Below, piece by piece: positions 9,487-18,703 of a stretch of 64,000 bases of DNA; position 1 is the stretch's first letter, and every line of letters starts with the position of its first letter. The notes beneath the pieces were generated by a model that was not told the DNA's origin, did not search any database, and saw only the letters and a program-made list of their open reading frames with translations. This DNA is from Haladaptatus sp. R4 (lineage in GTDB: Archaea; Halobacteriota; Halobacteria; Halobacteriales; Haladaptataceae). The DNA lies in contig NZ_LWHG01000033.1 in NCBI RefSeq assembly GCF_001625445.1, forward strand, positions 62,001 to 126,000. The letters are read 5' to 3'. The position numbers were made by a program, and so were the translations under genes.

Positions 9487-10299
9487 ATGTCCTCCCCTCC
9501 TCACCAAGTGAAGTCAGACATTACCGCATTCAGAATTGTCGAAGCTCTCAACCAGTGGGAAGAGATGGGTGTCACTGAAATCTCTCATGAAACCGGAATC
9601 TCAAAGAGTTCGGTATTCAAGCACTTGGACACACTTCGTCACCTTGGCTATGTCACTAAATCTGGATCATCATATATGCTTTCACTGCGCTGGTTCCAGG
9701 CCGGACAACGAATTCGTGACAGACAAGATGTCTTTGAGATCGGTAAGTCGGAAGTAGATCACCTGGCCCGTCGTGTTGGTGAAACAGTTTCGCTGGTCGT
9801 CGAAGAAGGTGGTGATGCCGTGTATCTCTATCAAGTACGTGAAAGTCAACAACTACTCAGTCCCGTTGAAGAGGGGGGTCGAATTCCTGCTCCCATCTCC
9901 ATAGGTGGGAAGGCCATTCTTTCGTACCGACCCCCTGAAGAAATCCGAGCTCTATTTAAACGAACTAATCCTGATAAGGATGTTGATCAATTTCTATCTG
10001 AACTACGCACACTCAGGGACCAGCGTATGGTCATTGGGCAGGGAAACCCTCAACAAGGTGCATTGAGTGCTGGAGCATTCGAAGGTCATCGCCATGTGGT
10101 GGCTCATAACGAACCATACAGAGATCTTAAAAGCGTGGCAGTTCCCATCCGCAACACTGAGGACTATGCTATCGCAGCAATCGAAGTGAGCGGTTCCGAG
10201 TCGAGCCTTGACAGCCGACGGCTTGAAGAGGAGATCGCCAGTGTTCTAGTAAATGCTGGAAAAACTATCGAAACGAACCATCTTCACGCATCTAACTGA
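9487..10299 (+). CDS. IclR family transcriptional regulator
   Basis: 270 residues from the ATG at 9487. The N-terminal helix-turn-helix (TEISHETGISKSSVFKHLDT, about residues 30-55) is followed by the IclR effector domain (about 80-260), with GETVSLVVEEGGDAVYLYQV, SIGGKAILSY and VAVPIRNTEDYAIAAIEVSG. It is divergent from the GH2 gene at 6470 across a gap of about 310 bp. IclR regulators in haloarchaea commonly control sugar or sugar-acid catabolism, so this is the best candidate regulator of the first sugar block. A near-palindromic 24-bp sequence repeated at 10766 and 18357 is a possible operator, though it could belong to another regulator. Confidence 0.93.
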   Translation: MSSPPHQVKSDITAFRIVEALNQWEEMGVTEISHETGISKSSVFKHLDTLRHLGYVTKSGSSYMLSLRWFQAGQRIRDRQDVFEIGKSEVDHLARRVGETVSLVVEEGGDAVYLYQVRESQQLLSPVEEGGRIPAPISIGGKAILSYRPPEEIRALFKRTNPDKDVDQFLSELRTLRDQRMVIGQGNPQQGALSAGAFEGHRHVVAHNEPYRDLKSVAVPIRNTEDYAIAAIEVSGSESSLDSRRLEEEIASVLVNAGKTIETNHLHASN

Positions 10300-10765
10300 G
10301 AAATTACTTGTGGTTCTTACTCGGAATCAGAGGACAACAGGAGAAGCATATAGATATCAACGACAAGTGCGATCAACGTGGATGATGTCCACTACCGATC
10401 ACATCACAAATTCTTAACAGGGGATCGATAATCAAGGCATGGGCTGCACTTAGTGATTGATCTGATTCCATATTATGATCTAATGAATATAAATAGATCG
10501 TAATGATTTAGTATTGCCATTTGAAGATTGAGATATTAACTCGTAATCGCCGTGGTCAAAAAGAAGGAATTAAACGACACTTGTAATTTTAATTTAATTC
10601 ATGGAGTAAAGTAATTAAGTATCCTTGCAGAGATTAGACATGGTCGCATGAACTTCCGTCTGTAAATGTGCTGATGTGGTAGGATCAAACGAGGGTTTCC
10701 CCATGAGAAACAGTTCCACTTTTGAATGATATTTGAGACTACCTTCCTTTCCAGCTCCTAGAAAA

Positions 10766-10789
10766 ATAACAATACTAATCTTGTTATTC
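10766..10789. promoter_or_regulatory. 24-bp imperfect palindrome, candidate operator (copy 1)
   Basis: The half-sites ATAACAA and TTGTTAT flank a 9-bp centre. The whole 24 bp recurs without mismatch, in inverted orientation, at 18357-18380 upstream of the second GH2 gene. An exact match of this length between two non-coding sites 7.6 kb apart suggests a shared protein-binding site. This copy lies about 270 bp upstream of the sugar-kinase remnant, once perhaps its promoter region. Confidence 0.45.
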
Positions 10790-11032
10790 GAATCTTCTAC
10801 TCAAGATATATATTGTTCACAATCCTTGAGAAGGAGGGTGAAACGCTGATAGCGCAGTCTCATATTGTATTCACTGAGCACCTTACAAGTACCTCTGTTT
10901 CTTCTTGGGAAACGAATTGGCTGGCAAGCAGATACCATACTGAAATCTACCGGTCGCATTGGTCACTATGTCTGAATACTGCGGATTCGAAATCACTGCT
11001 ACGGTACCCATTCTATTTCTGAATAATATCGT

Positions 11033-11233
11033 ATTGAAACTGTTATTGTTACACTTGGATCCGATGGAGCTCTGGCAGTTAATCAAGGAGATACTTATAG
11101 AAAAGAGGTATACAAAACTAAAACGATTGATGCTATCGGTACTGGAGATTCCTTCATTGGTGGCTTTATTTATAGAATAGCGACAGACGCCCTGCCACCT
11201 GAAACGTACAGTAGTAGAGTGATCTCGCAATAG
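11033..11233 (+). pseudogene. C-terminal remnant of a PfkB-family sugar kinase
   Basis: The forward frame gives about 66 residues with VIVTLGSDGALAV and the PfkB signature TIDAIGTGDSFIGGFI, including the catalytic Asp of the GTGD loop. It then reads to a TAG at 11231. In-frame stops occur immediately upstream (TAA at 11027), and the N-terminal two thirds are not recognisable. PfkB kinases phosphorylate ribose, fructose or 2-keto-3-deoxy sugar acids. Its position beside galactonate dehydratase suggests a former 2-keto-3-deoxygalactonate kinase, which is an inference. The fragment cannot encode an active kinase. Confidence 0.75.
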
Positions 11234-11390
11234 TGATCCAAGATGTGGTAAAAGTCCAATTTGAGAGAGAAACCAATACAATTCTAGGATAGTGACAATG
11301 ACAACCTGTTTCCGTGGCTGGTGGGTTTTGGTAGACTTGGAGCAAAAGACCACAGTGCAACTGTGGCTCTCTAAAGATAGAACAACGGTA

Positions 11391-12467
11391 TCAACGGTTG
11401 ATTTGAATTTGTTGCTCCGTCTCAGCAGCGCGATGGATGGCTTCGATCGCTTGCAAATCCTCGAGACCTTGCCTCCCATCGGGAGCATCATCAATCCCTT
11501 GGACGATGTTGACGGCAAAAAAGTCGAAAAGCTCGGTCATCTGGTTTATCTCAGGGGTATCGAAATCGACAGTCTGTTCTCCAATTGATAGCGACATATC
11601 TGTCTCTAAGTGATAGGCTGGTTCGATTCTGAGACGGCCGTCAGTTCCAATCACCTCTATATATGATTGAGCGTGCGCATTCTGACTGACAGAGCAGGTG
11701 GAATACAAACCTCCCTCAAACTCCAGAACGAATGATGCTAACTCATCTGGAACATCATCAAATGGCTCTTTGTCTGACCGCATCGACGCATGAACGGCGA
11801 TTGGATCCTTATTAAGCAAGAATCGAGACGTGTTGATGTGGTAAATTCCGAGGTCCATTACAGAAGTTCCATATCCGGTCAGGTCAGAATTAAGTCGCCA
11901 CTGATCTGGGTTTGGAAAAATGTCAAAAATAGATTGGCAGTTGACACCGTTGACGAACCGTGGCTTACCGATTGTCCCACGTTGTATCAGTTCCCGGGCA
12001 CGACGTACTGTTGGCGTGGTCTGCATACGATAAGCAACAAGTAGGTTAATACCTGCAGATTCACATCGTTCAACCATTCTCTGAGCGCGGTCCACATTAG
12101 CTTCTATTGGCTTCTCACAGAGAACTGCTTTTCCGAGTTCTGCCGCGGTTTCTGCATAGTCAAGATGATACGCGTTTGGAGTACATACATACACGGCATC
12201 GTACGCATCTTGTGCATCTCCTTCATGGAATTGTTTGTAGGAAAGGGTTTCAGCCATAGTGGCGATGTCTGTAGCCACACGTTCGCCCTTCTCTCGAGAT
12301 CCGGTAACAAGTACAGATACTTCACAATAATCAGATGCTTCAATGGCTGGAATTACTTCCTCTATAGTCCACCATCCAAGTCCAATAAGTGCTATCCGAA
12401 TTGTCTCATCAGGAGATGTATCCCAATCACGATGCTCAAAAGTATCCAAATATTTGGTTATCGACAT
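11391..12467 (-). CDS. Gfo/Idh/MocA family oxidoreductase
   Basis: 358 residues. The N-terminal Rossmann fold begins with IRIALIGLGWWTIEEVIPAI; here the usual GxGxxG is GLGWWT, so the nucleotide loop is atypical. The family motifs VYVCTPNAYHLDYAETA and AVLCEKPIEAN follow, the latter with the conserved Lys of EKP. The C-terminal half is the alpha/beta substrate domain. Such enzymes oxidise or epimerise sugars with NAD(P). It lies downstream of dgoD on the same strand, about 100 bp away, so the two are probably co-transcribed and act on related sugars. The substrate cannot be read from sequence. Confidence 0.9.
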   Translation of the reverse strand: MSITKYLDTFEHRDWDTSPDETIRIALIGLGWWTIEEVIPAIEASDYCEVSVLVTGSREKGERVATDIATMAETLSYKQFHEGDAQDAYDAVYVCTPNAYHLDYAETAAELGKAVLCEKPIEANVDRAQRMVERCESAGINLLVAYRMQTTPTVRRARELIQRGTIGKPRFVNGVNCQSIFDIFPNPDQWRLNSDLTGYGTSVMDLGIYHINTSRFLLNKDPIAVHASMRSDKEPFDDVPDELASFVLEFEGGLYSTCSVSQNAHAQSYIEVIGTDGRLRIEPAYHLETDMSLSIGEQTVDFDTPEINQMTELFDFFAVNIVQGIDDAPDGRQGLEDLQAIEAIHRAAETEQQIQINR

Positions 12468-12563
12468 CTAATGAAAGTTAAGCAGGCAACTATAAAAAAA
12501 TGAGTGGCTATTTGTGATGAGGAGTTAATTGGAAATACCTATGAACGCCGAATTGGGAATCCC

Positions 12564-13718
12564 TTACCACTCGGCCACACTCCCATCTTTGTGCCGCCAT
12601 ACTGGATTATGCCAATTAACCGATTGCTTGGACTGTTCACGTACATATTCCTCGTCGATATCGATTCCGAGTCCAGGTCCGTCCGGAATCGAGACGAACC
12701 CGTCCTCATAATCGAATACGCTCGGCTCAGCGAGGTAGTCAAGAACGTCGCTTGTCTCGTTATAGTGGATGTCAAGACTTTGCTCCTGAATGAGTGCGTT
12801 TGGTGAGCACGCATCAACCTGAATACAAGACGCCAGCGCTATCGGCCCCAATGGACAATGAGGTGCGAGTGCGACATCGTAGGCCTCGGCCATCGAAGCT
12901 ATTTTCTTAGTTTCAGTGATCCCCCCTGCGTGAGAGAGATCTGGTTGTATTATATCGACTGTTCCACTCTCAAACACTTCTTTGAAATCCCACCGAGAAT
13001 ACATTCGTTCCCCCGTTGCAATCGGAATCGACGTTTGTGTCGCGATAGACGGAAGTGCATCGTTGTGATCCGGAAGCACTGGTTCCTCGATGAACATCGG
13101 CTCGTAAGGCTCGAGTGCCTTCGCAAGCCGTTTCGCCATCGGCTTGGCTACTCGTCCATGGAAGTCGACCCCGATATCAACGTTGTCACCAACCGTCTCT
13201 CGTACATTCCGAAGTCGTTCAACAGCTTCGTTAATAGTGCTAGGATCGTCAACTCGCTCCATTTCTTCAGTTGCGTTCATCTTCAGTGCAGTGAATCCCG
13301 CATCAATTTGCTTCTTGGCTTCATTCGCGACTGCTGAAGGACGATCGCCACCAATCCATTGATAGACGCGGATCTGCTCGCGTGCGGCACCACCCAACAG
13401 TTCGTATACAGGAGCATCGAAGTGTTTCCCCTTGATGTCCCAAAGCGCTTGGTCAATTCCAGCGATAGCAGACATAAGGACAGGCCCTCCTCGATAGAAA
13501 CCCCCACTGTACATCGTGCTCCAGTGATCTTCAATAGGAGCGGCTGGTTTACCGACAAGGTAGTTATCCATTAGTTCCTCAACTGCAGCCCTCACGGTGT
13601 GTGAGCGACCCTCAACGACGGGTTCTCCCCATCCAACAATGCCGTCAGTAGTTTCGACACGCAGGAATAACCATCGAGGCGGCACCTCAAACAACTCGTA
13701 ATCGGTAATTTGGGTCAT
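12564..13718 (-). CDS. dgoD: D-galactonate dehydratase
   Basis: About 384 residues from the ATG at 13716-13718; an upstream TTG adds only three residues. It matches DgoD of the enolase superfamily along its whole length: an N-terminal capping domain (PPRWLFLRVETTDGIVGWGE, FYRGGPVLMSAIAGIDQALW), then a barrel with DFHGRVAKPMAKRLAKALEP, FIEEPV and GERMYSR, the catalytic His in APHCPLGP, and the C-terminal WRHKDGSVAEW tag. It should convert D-galactonate to 2-keto-3-deoxygalactonate in the oxidative (De Ley-Doudoroff) galactose route. It is divergent from the sulfatase at 13944 and probably co-transcribed with the downstream oxidoreductase. The remnant kinase nearby would have used its product. 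Confidence 0.92.
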   Translation of the reverse strand: MTQITDYELFEVPPRWLFLRVETTDGIVGWGEPVVEGRSHTVRAAVEELMDNYLVGKPAAPIEDHWSTMYSGGFYRGGPVLMSAIAGIDQALWDIKGKHFDAPVYELLGGAAREQIRVYQWIGGDRPSAVANEAKKQIDAGFTALKMNATEEMERVDDPSTINEAVERLRNVRETVGDNVDIGVDFHGRVAKPMAKRLAKALEPYEPMFIEEPVLPDHNDALPSIATQTSIPIATGERMYSRWDFKEVFESGTVDIIQPDLSHAGGITETKKIASMAEAYDVALAPHCPLGPIALASCIQVDACSPNALIQEQSLDIHYNETSDVLDYLAEPSVFDYEDGFVSIPDGPGLGIDIDEEYVREQSKQSVNWHNPVWRHKDGSVAEW

Positions 13719-13943
13719 TGTGAGCAAGACCGTAGAGTAAATCGGATACCTTAGTTAAAGATGTATCGTTACAAATCTTTGAGCTGGTTGACATAGAAAC
13801 TCTCCTGGTTGATTTGAGTTGACAGGCATATATGAACTGCTCATAGGATCGACTAGCGACCGTTGTGAGTCTGAGCAAGAAGGTGAATATTGAACTAACC
13901 AAATGGCACAACATACATTCATAGTGGCTCTAATATCATAACA

Positions 13944-15446
13944 ATGCCCGACAAACCAAATATCGTCGTTATTATGACCGATCAGCAACGAGCAGATGCT
14001 TGCTCTCGTGAAGGATTTGAGCTTGATACAACGCCATTTCTCGATGAGTTTGCACAGAATGGAACATGGTTTGATCGTGCCTATACTTCGACTCCAGTGT
14101 GTTCTCCGGCACGGACAAGCTTTCTAACCGGTCGTTTCCCAACCGCAACAAATGTATGGACAAATAAACAATCGGACGCTGTTGTAAATGAACAGGATTT
14201 GTTCGACTTACTAAACGATGCCGGCTATGAGACGGCCCTAATTGGGAAGAACCATAGCTACCTCACACCTGAAAAAACTGACTTTTGGGCGGAGTTTGGT
14301 CACTGGGGAGCGATAGACGAGCAAACAAAGTCTGCTCGGACTGAAGAAGATGAAAAATTGGAAGCATACTTAGATAACTTGTCACTCTTCAACGGTGGTG
14401 GGGGATGGGATTCCAAGCCAGTTCCAACTTCAGTTGAGAGTCAATGTGCTTACCGGTGTGTTTCACAAGCACAAGAGTGGATCAAATCACGTAATAATGG
14501 AGACCCATTTTTTACTTGGCTTTCTCTCCCAGAACCACATAATCCCTATCAAGTGCCAGAACCGTATTTCTCGATGTTCCCATCGGAAGAATTGCCCCCT
14601 ATCTCCGCTGGAACCGAAGTTCTCGAGGATAAGCGGTTCAAATGGAAGTGGCTCCGGAAGATTGGTGTCAAGAGAGCAAAGCGGGAGGCACCCAACGCCA
14701 AATATGACACAGAAATCTTGCCGCGATTACGTTCGTCATATTACGGGATGCTGAGAATGATTGATGACCAGGTACGCCGCTTCGTCGAGTTTCTCGAAAC
14801 GGAGAATCTCCGTGAAGATACACTCATTGTGTTCCTATCAGACCATGGGGACTTTGCCGGCGATTATGGACTCATGCGCAAAGGCGTTGATCTCCCAGAA
14901 GCGACAGTTCGCATCCCGCTCATATTCAATGGACCCGGTGTAGAAGCGGATCGATCACCAAGTACCGCTCACGTCTCGATTGTCGATATCATGCCGACGC
15001 TCTGTGATGTTGCAGGTGGTGACCATCCTCCGGGAACTCAAGGTCGATCATTGTGGACATTACTTTCAGGGACTGATGTTGAATGTTCCAGATTCAACAG
15101 CGTCTATGTAGAAAGCGGGTGGGGAGGACGACACTCTAGTGCTGACGATGTTCCGAGTCTCGATGAGGCTAGGAAAAATGAACTCAATCCACACACACAG
15201 TCAGGTCGGATAGGAATGATCCGTCGAGACAAGTGGAAGTTTGTCTTTGATATGGAAGATGGCCCCGAATTGTACAACCTCGTGGAGGATCCCGCTGAGA
15301 AAAAGGATTTGAGTGCTGATCCTGCTCACGATACGTTGCTTCAAGAACTGTATGCAGATTTCTCAACATGGTCACTATACGCACGCGATACGCTACCCGA
15401 AAAACGCTCAATTCAAAAGGTCGATCCCTCTGCCAAACGACACTGA
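13944..15446 (+). CDS. Type I sulfatase (cytoplasmic)
   Basis: 500 residues. It begins directly with the metal-binding strand NIVVIMTDQQRAD and has no signal peptide. The sulfatase signature is CSPARTSFLTGR with Cys53, the residue to be converted to formylglycine. GKNHSYL and the second metal site FLSDHGDFAGDYGLM are also visible. The C-terminal part (RRDKWKFV, ELYNLVEDPAEKKDL) is the usual small sulfatase subdomain. It should remove sulfate esters from imported sugars. Divergent from dgoD and followed 250 bp later by the GH51 gene on the same strand. Activation needs a formylglycine-generating enzyme, which is encoded at 40562. Confidence 0.93.
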   Translation: MPDKPNIVVIMTDQQRADACSREGFELDTTPFLDEFAQNGTWFDRAYTSTPVCSPARTSFLTGRFPTATNVWTNKQSDAVVNEQDLFDLLNDAGYETALIGKNHSYLTPEKTDFWAEFGHWGAIDEQTKSARTEEDEKLEAYLDNLSLFNGGGGWDSKPVPTSVESQCAYRCVSQAQEWIKSRNNGDPFFTWLSLPEPHNPYQVPEPYFSMFPSEELPPISAGTEVLEDKRFKWKWLRKIGVKRAKREAPNAKYDTEILPRLRSSYYGMLRMIDDQVRRFVEFLETENLREDTLIVFLSDHGDFAGDYGLMRKGVDLPEATVRIPLIFNGPGVEADRSPSTAHVSIVDIMPTLCDVAGGDHPPGTQGRSLWTLLSGTDVECSRFNSVYVESGWGGRHSSADDVPSLDEARKNELNPHTQSGRIGMIRRDKWKFVFDMEDGPELYNLVEDPAEKKDLSADPAHDTLLQELYADFSTWSLYARDTLPEKRSIQKVDPSAKRH

Positions 15447-15471
15447 CAGCACAGTCTACAGCTCGATGAGA

Positions 15472-15654
15472 TCATGCAGAAGCCATCATCGGTATTATTT
15501 CTGGAAATATCTCTCGTTTGAGTGCCTTCCAGAGCGGCTCAATTGCATTCAATGTCTGCCTTCCACCGGAATGGGTAACCTCGACTGTAAAGCTGTCGTA
15601 GCCACTGATGTGGCTCTCGATATTTCTCAGACATCCCTCGACGTCGGATGACAC
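15472..15654 (-). pseudogene. C-terminal transposase remnant (IS630-like)
   Basis: A reverse-strand frame of about 60 residues contains LNAIEPLWKALKREIFPEI. This resembles the C-terminal catalytic block (PxLNPIEPxWxxLKR) that carries the final acidic residue of IS630-type DDE transposases. The preceding catalytic blocks are missing. It lies in the gap between the sulfatase and the arabinofuranosidase and is non-functional. Family assignment is tentative. Confidence 0.4.
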
Positions 15655-15692
15655 AAGGAAACATATTTCACAGCCGGAGCTGAGTTATTTGT

Positions 15693-17834
15693 ATGATCGA
15701 TAGCGATCTGTTAGTTCACACTGAAATTGACGACCCATCAATAGCACACATCAACGTTGACGTGAATCAACGCGCCGAGTTTGATGTTGAGCCAAAACTT
15801 TTTGCGAAATTCTGTGAACATTTAGGGAACAACATCTACCAAGGAAAAGAGGCACAAATTCTGTTTAATCCGACCTTCGGTGAGTGGCATTTCCGTGGTG
15901 TTACACGCCGACCAAGCGGCGGTTTCGTTAGTGAGAGTGATCGTGATCGTATTAAGGAGCGGATTCAAAATCACGGTCATCCTCTAGCGTATCCTCCAGA
16001 GACAGACCCAGACGCACTTTTCAAGGCTTACGAAAGCGCTCTCGCCTTTGGTTGGCAACCATCGGGTGACGTATTGACGAGTCCTGACACTGGTCCGGAC
16101 GGGACGCGTGCCCAGCGAATCCAAGTTAATGAGGCAGGTGGTGGAGTATTCCAGGAAACACATCTCCCCTTGCATCGAGTTACAGATTACGAGTTTAGAA
16201 CGCAGCTTAGAGCCACCCAACCGACAACAGTGAGAGTTAACGTTGGGACCAACGGTGCTGTCTATGATGAGACAGCCCTCACTGTCGGAAAAGAGTGGAA
16301 GACGCTGGAGGGATCGCTTAGTTTACCAGCTGATGTCGAATCCGAGGATGTCTTTGAAGTGACAATAACTGCCGATGAGGAAACCGATATTGTCATCGAA
16401 CGGCTGTTACTGTATCCTAATGACCATGTTGACCACGCTGACCCAGAAGTTGTTGAGTATCTACGTGAATCCGATCTTCCTCTGCTTCGTTGGCCAGGTG
16501 GTAACTTCGTTTCGGGCTATGATTGGCACGATGGGGTTGGCCCTGTTGATAGTCGACCTGAGCGAATCAATCCAGCATGGGACGGGTTGGAACCAAACCT
16601 GTTTGGGACTGCCGAATTCGTTACATTCTGTAAAAATGTCGGCTGTGAACCGTCGATTTGTGTTAATGCAGGAGATGGTACCCCTGCTGAAGCAGCAGCC
16701 TGGGTCGAATACTGTAATGGCGACTCTGAGGAAACGGAGATGGGCGCGCTCCGGGCCAAGCATGGTCATCCTGAACCATTTGATATCAAGTATTGGGAGA
16801 TCGGAAACGAGCTCTGGGGCGAGTGGCAAGTTCACTGGACGACACCAAAGGGAAACTCCGACCGCTACCAACAGTTCCGTGAAGCAATGCATGAAGTCGA
16901 TCCCGAAATCCGCCTCACCGCTTGTGGCGTCGTTGCAAACGAGGATCGTCCGTGGAATCAGGTACTCTTGGACGAGTGTGGAGAGGATGTCTGTGGCATC
17001 TCCTCGCACCCACTTGCAGGAGGGCAAGTCAATGAAAGGACTGACCCAGACGAGCTTTACCATGCATTCATGGGCTACGCTAACCAGCTCAGTGAACAGT
17101 ACGCTGACTTAGAGAATCGAATGCACAAGGCAGGCGTGGAAAAGCCAAAGCTGCACGTAACGGAGCTCCAGTTATTCGCTACTTTTAATGCCGGGGCAGA
17201 AGGCGCTGGCCGAGAAATCGAAGGTGCAGCCGACACCAATGAAAACAAGTTGCTTACCCCCCAAACGATGCCAACACCGAAGACCATCAGTGAGGCAATC
17301 TACGACGCCTGTATTCGCCACAGCCTGATTCGACTTGGGGGTTTTGCTGAAATCCTCACTCACTCAGCCACAGTAAATCACGGGGGAGGTCTTCAGAAGA
17401 AAGACGAGCGTGTCTGGGCAGATCCTTGCTACTACGGGCGAACAATCGGGGGAGTGCAAGCTGATACGAGACCGGTCACCATTGAGCTCGAATGTGACTC
17501 AATTACTACTGAAACCACCTTCCGCGAGATTGACCCCATAGATGTACCGTCGATTGACGCGATGGCGACCATTGACGATGATAAACTCTACATCATCGTC
17601 GTCAACAGAGCCAGTCGAGATGAGCCAATATCTATCGATTTCGAACTTGATGGGTTTGAACCAAGAGAAAAATCAACGCTCACAATGCTTGTGGGCGAAA
17701 CGATGTACGATGAGAATACTCTCAATGAACCGGAGCAAGTAACACCGGATGTCAAGACTATTACCACCGAAGACGGTGTAACACTCGAGCTACCCTCGTA
17801 TTCAATGGTGCGCATCGACTTCGATCGAACGTAG
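15693..17834 (+). CDS. Alpha-L-arabinofuranosidase, GH51
   Basis: 713 residues, starting at the ATG at 15693. The N-terminal region has FAKFCEHLGNNIYQG. An inserted carbohydrate-binding-like beta domain lies at about 118-242. The TIM barrel carries LPLLRWPGGNFVSGYDWHDG (262-281), the acid/base in WEIGNELWG (Glu373) and the nucleophile in HVTELQLF (Glu491). The C-terminal beta-sandwich ends at SYSMVRIDF. GH51 enzymes release terminal L-arabinofuranose from arabinan, arabinoxylan or arabinogalactan. There is no signal peptide, so it should work on imported oligosaccharides. It follows the sulfatase on the same strand and precedes the second GH2 gene. Confidence 0.93.
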   Translation: MIDSDLLVHTEIDDPSIAHINVDVNQRAEFDVEPKLFAKFCEHLGNNIYQGKEAQILFNPTFGEWHFRGVTRRPSGGFVSESDRDRIKERIQNHGHPLAYPPETDPDALFKAYESALAFGWQPSGDVLTSPDTGPDGTRAQRIQVNEAGGGVFQETHLPLHRVTDYEFRTQLRATQPTTVRVNVGTNGAVYDETALTVGKEWKTLEGSLSLPADVESEDVFEVTITADEETDIVIERLLLYPNDHVDHADPEVVEYLRESDLPLLRWPGGNFVSGYDWHDGVGPVDSRPERINPAWDGLEPNLFGTAEFVTFCKNVGCEPSICVNAGDGTPAEAAAWVEYCNGDSEETEMGALRAKHGHPEPFDIKYWEIGNELWGEWQVHWTTPKGNSDRYQQFREAMHEVDPEIRLTACGVVANEDRPWNQVLLDECGEDVCGISSHPLAGGQVNERTDPDELYHAFMGYANQLSEQYADLENRMHKAGVEKPKLHVTELQLFATFNAGAEGAGREIEGAADTNENKLLTPQTMPTPKTISEAIYDACIRHSLIRLGGFAEILTHSATVNHGGGLQKKDERVWADPCYYGRTIGGVQADTRPVTIELECDSITTETTFREIDPIDVPSIDAMATIDDDKLYIIVVNRASRDEPISIDFELDGFEPREKSTLTMLVGETMYDENTLNEPEQVTPDVKTITTEDGVTLELPSYSMVRIDFDRT

Positions 17835-18703
17835 TATCGATCTATTTTGCTGGTTTACCGATAATTTTAGCCTTCATTACTCAACGATGCATGGATGGAA
17901 ATGATTGACATTATAGTAGAGTCAATCGTCTACGACGGTTCAACGTTTGACCACGTAGACGATCTATCCCTTTACACCCGGCGACCTCAGACAACGTGAC
18001 ATTTCCTCCGATGGTGAATAGACTCGTCTCTCCAGTGCCTCTAACCAGGTTATCGTGAGATGATATTAGTCAACAAGACTTACGCTGCTGTATCAATTGA
18101 AACTGATAGCAAAATTGTTTTCTGGACATGTGCGTATCGTAAGATCGATCTCTTAGGGGTACCAGACCATCCACATAATTGGCAAAGCGTGACTCTTGGA
18201 AAACCATCCGCGATAATCAGATTGTTTCCTCAAGAGAAATAGAGCTCTAAGAATGTGAATAAATTTTATGCACTAAACGGGCTTTAGAGGCATTTTTGAA
18301 AGCGATACCGGATGGCAAATAGAGGACAATACTAGCATCGTTAGCAGCGCAATCTAGAATAACAAGATTAGTATTGTTATAGTGGTTTATAATTGTGAAG
18401 TATTTGGGTTGAATTTTACTCTGGAATATACATTCTGCTTGAACTTGTTTCTTCAAGAGAAACAAATGAAAGCTTTGTTCATAACCGAGAAATGGAAGGG
18501 GGATCGACCTACCCCACAATCCGACAACTGTCTTCTCAATTGCCGTAAGGTCTCTTCAGCGAGTTGGACTAACCGAACTCAACATGATGGGTATTGCTAG
18601 GAACGTTACAACGAATACCGCGCAAAACGGATTTTCACAGATGATGTATCAGATAAGTGAACACCGATACAGTTTTGTATAAGTACGGGAATCATCTTTA
18701 TAG
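17835..18703. other. Long leader region with inverted repeats
   Basis: No gene is supported. A perfect 10-bp inverted repeat (ATCGTCTACG at 17925-17934 and its complement at 17954-17963, 19-bp loop) lies about 90 bp after the arabinofuranosidase stop. It may be a transcription terminator or a binding site. Further on lie the candidate operators at 18326-18380 upstream of the GH2 gene. Confidence 0.5.
18326..18380. promoter_or_regulatory. Candidate operator pair upstream of GH2 gene (copy 2)
   Basis: 18357-18380 is the exact inverted copy of the 24-bp imperfect palindrome at 10766-10789. Just before it, 18326-18343 holds a weaker copy in the opposite orientation, matching about 14 of 18 positions (begins ACAATACTA, ends GTTA). 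Two spaced half-palindromic sites upstream of a sugar gene look like a regulator site. The distance to the start codon is about 320 bp. Confidence 0.45.

Noticed and set aside
10883-11518. 211-residue reverse frame
   Set aside because: Overlaps the PfkB remnant and the oxidoreductase 3' end, has no domain, and its composition (Ser/Thr/Ile-rich, low acidic content) is unlike a haloarchaeal protein.
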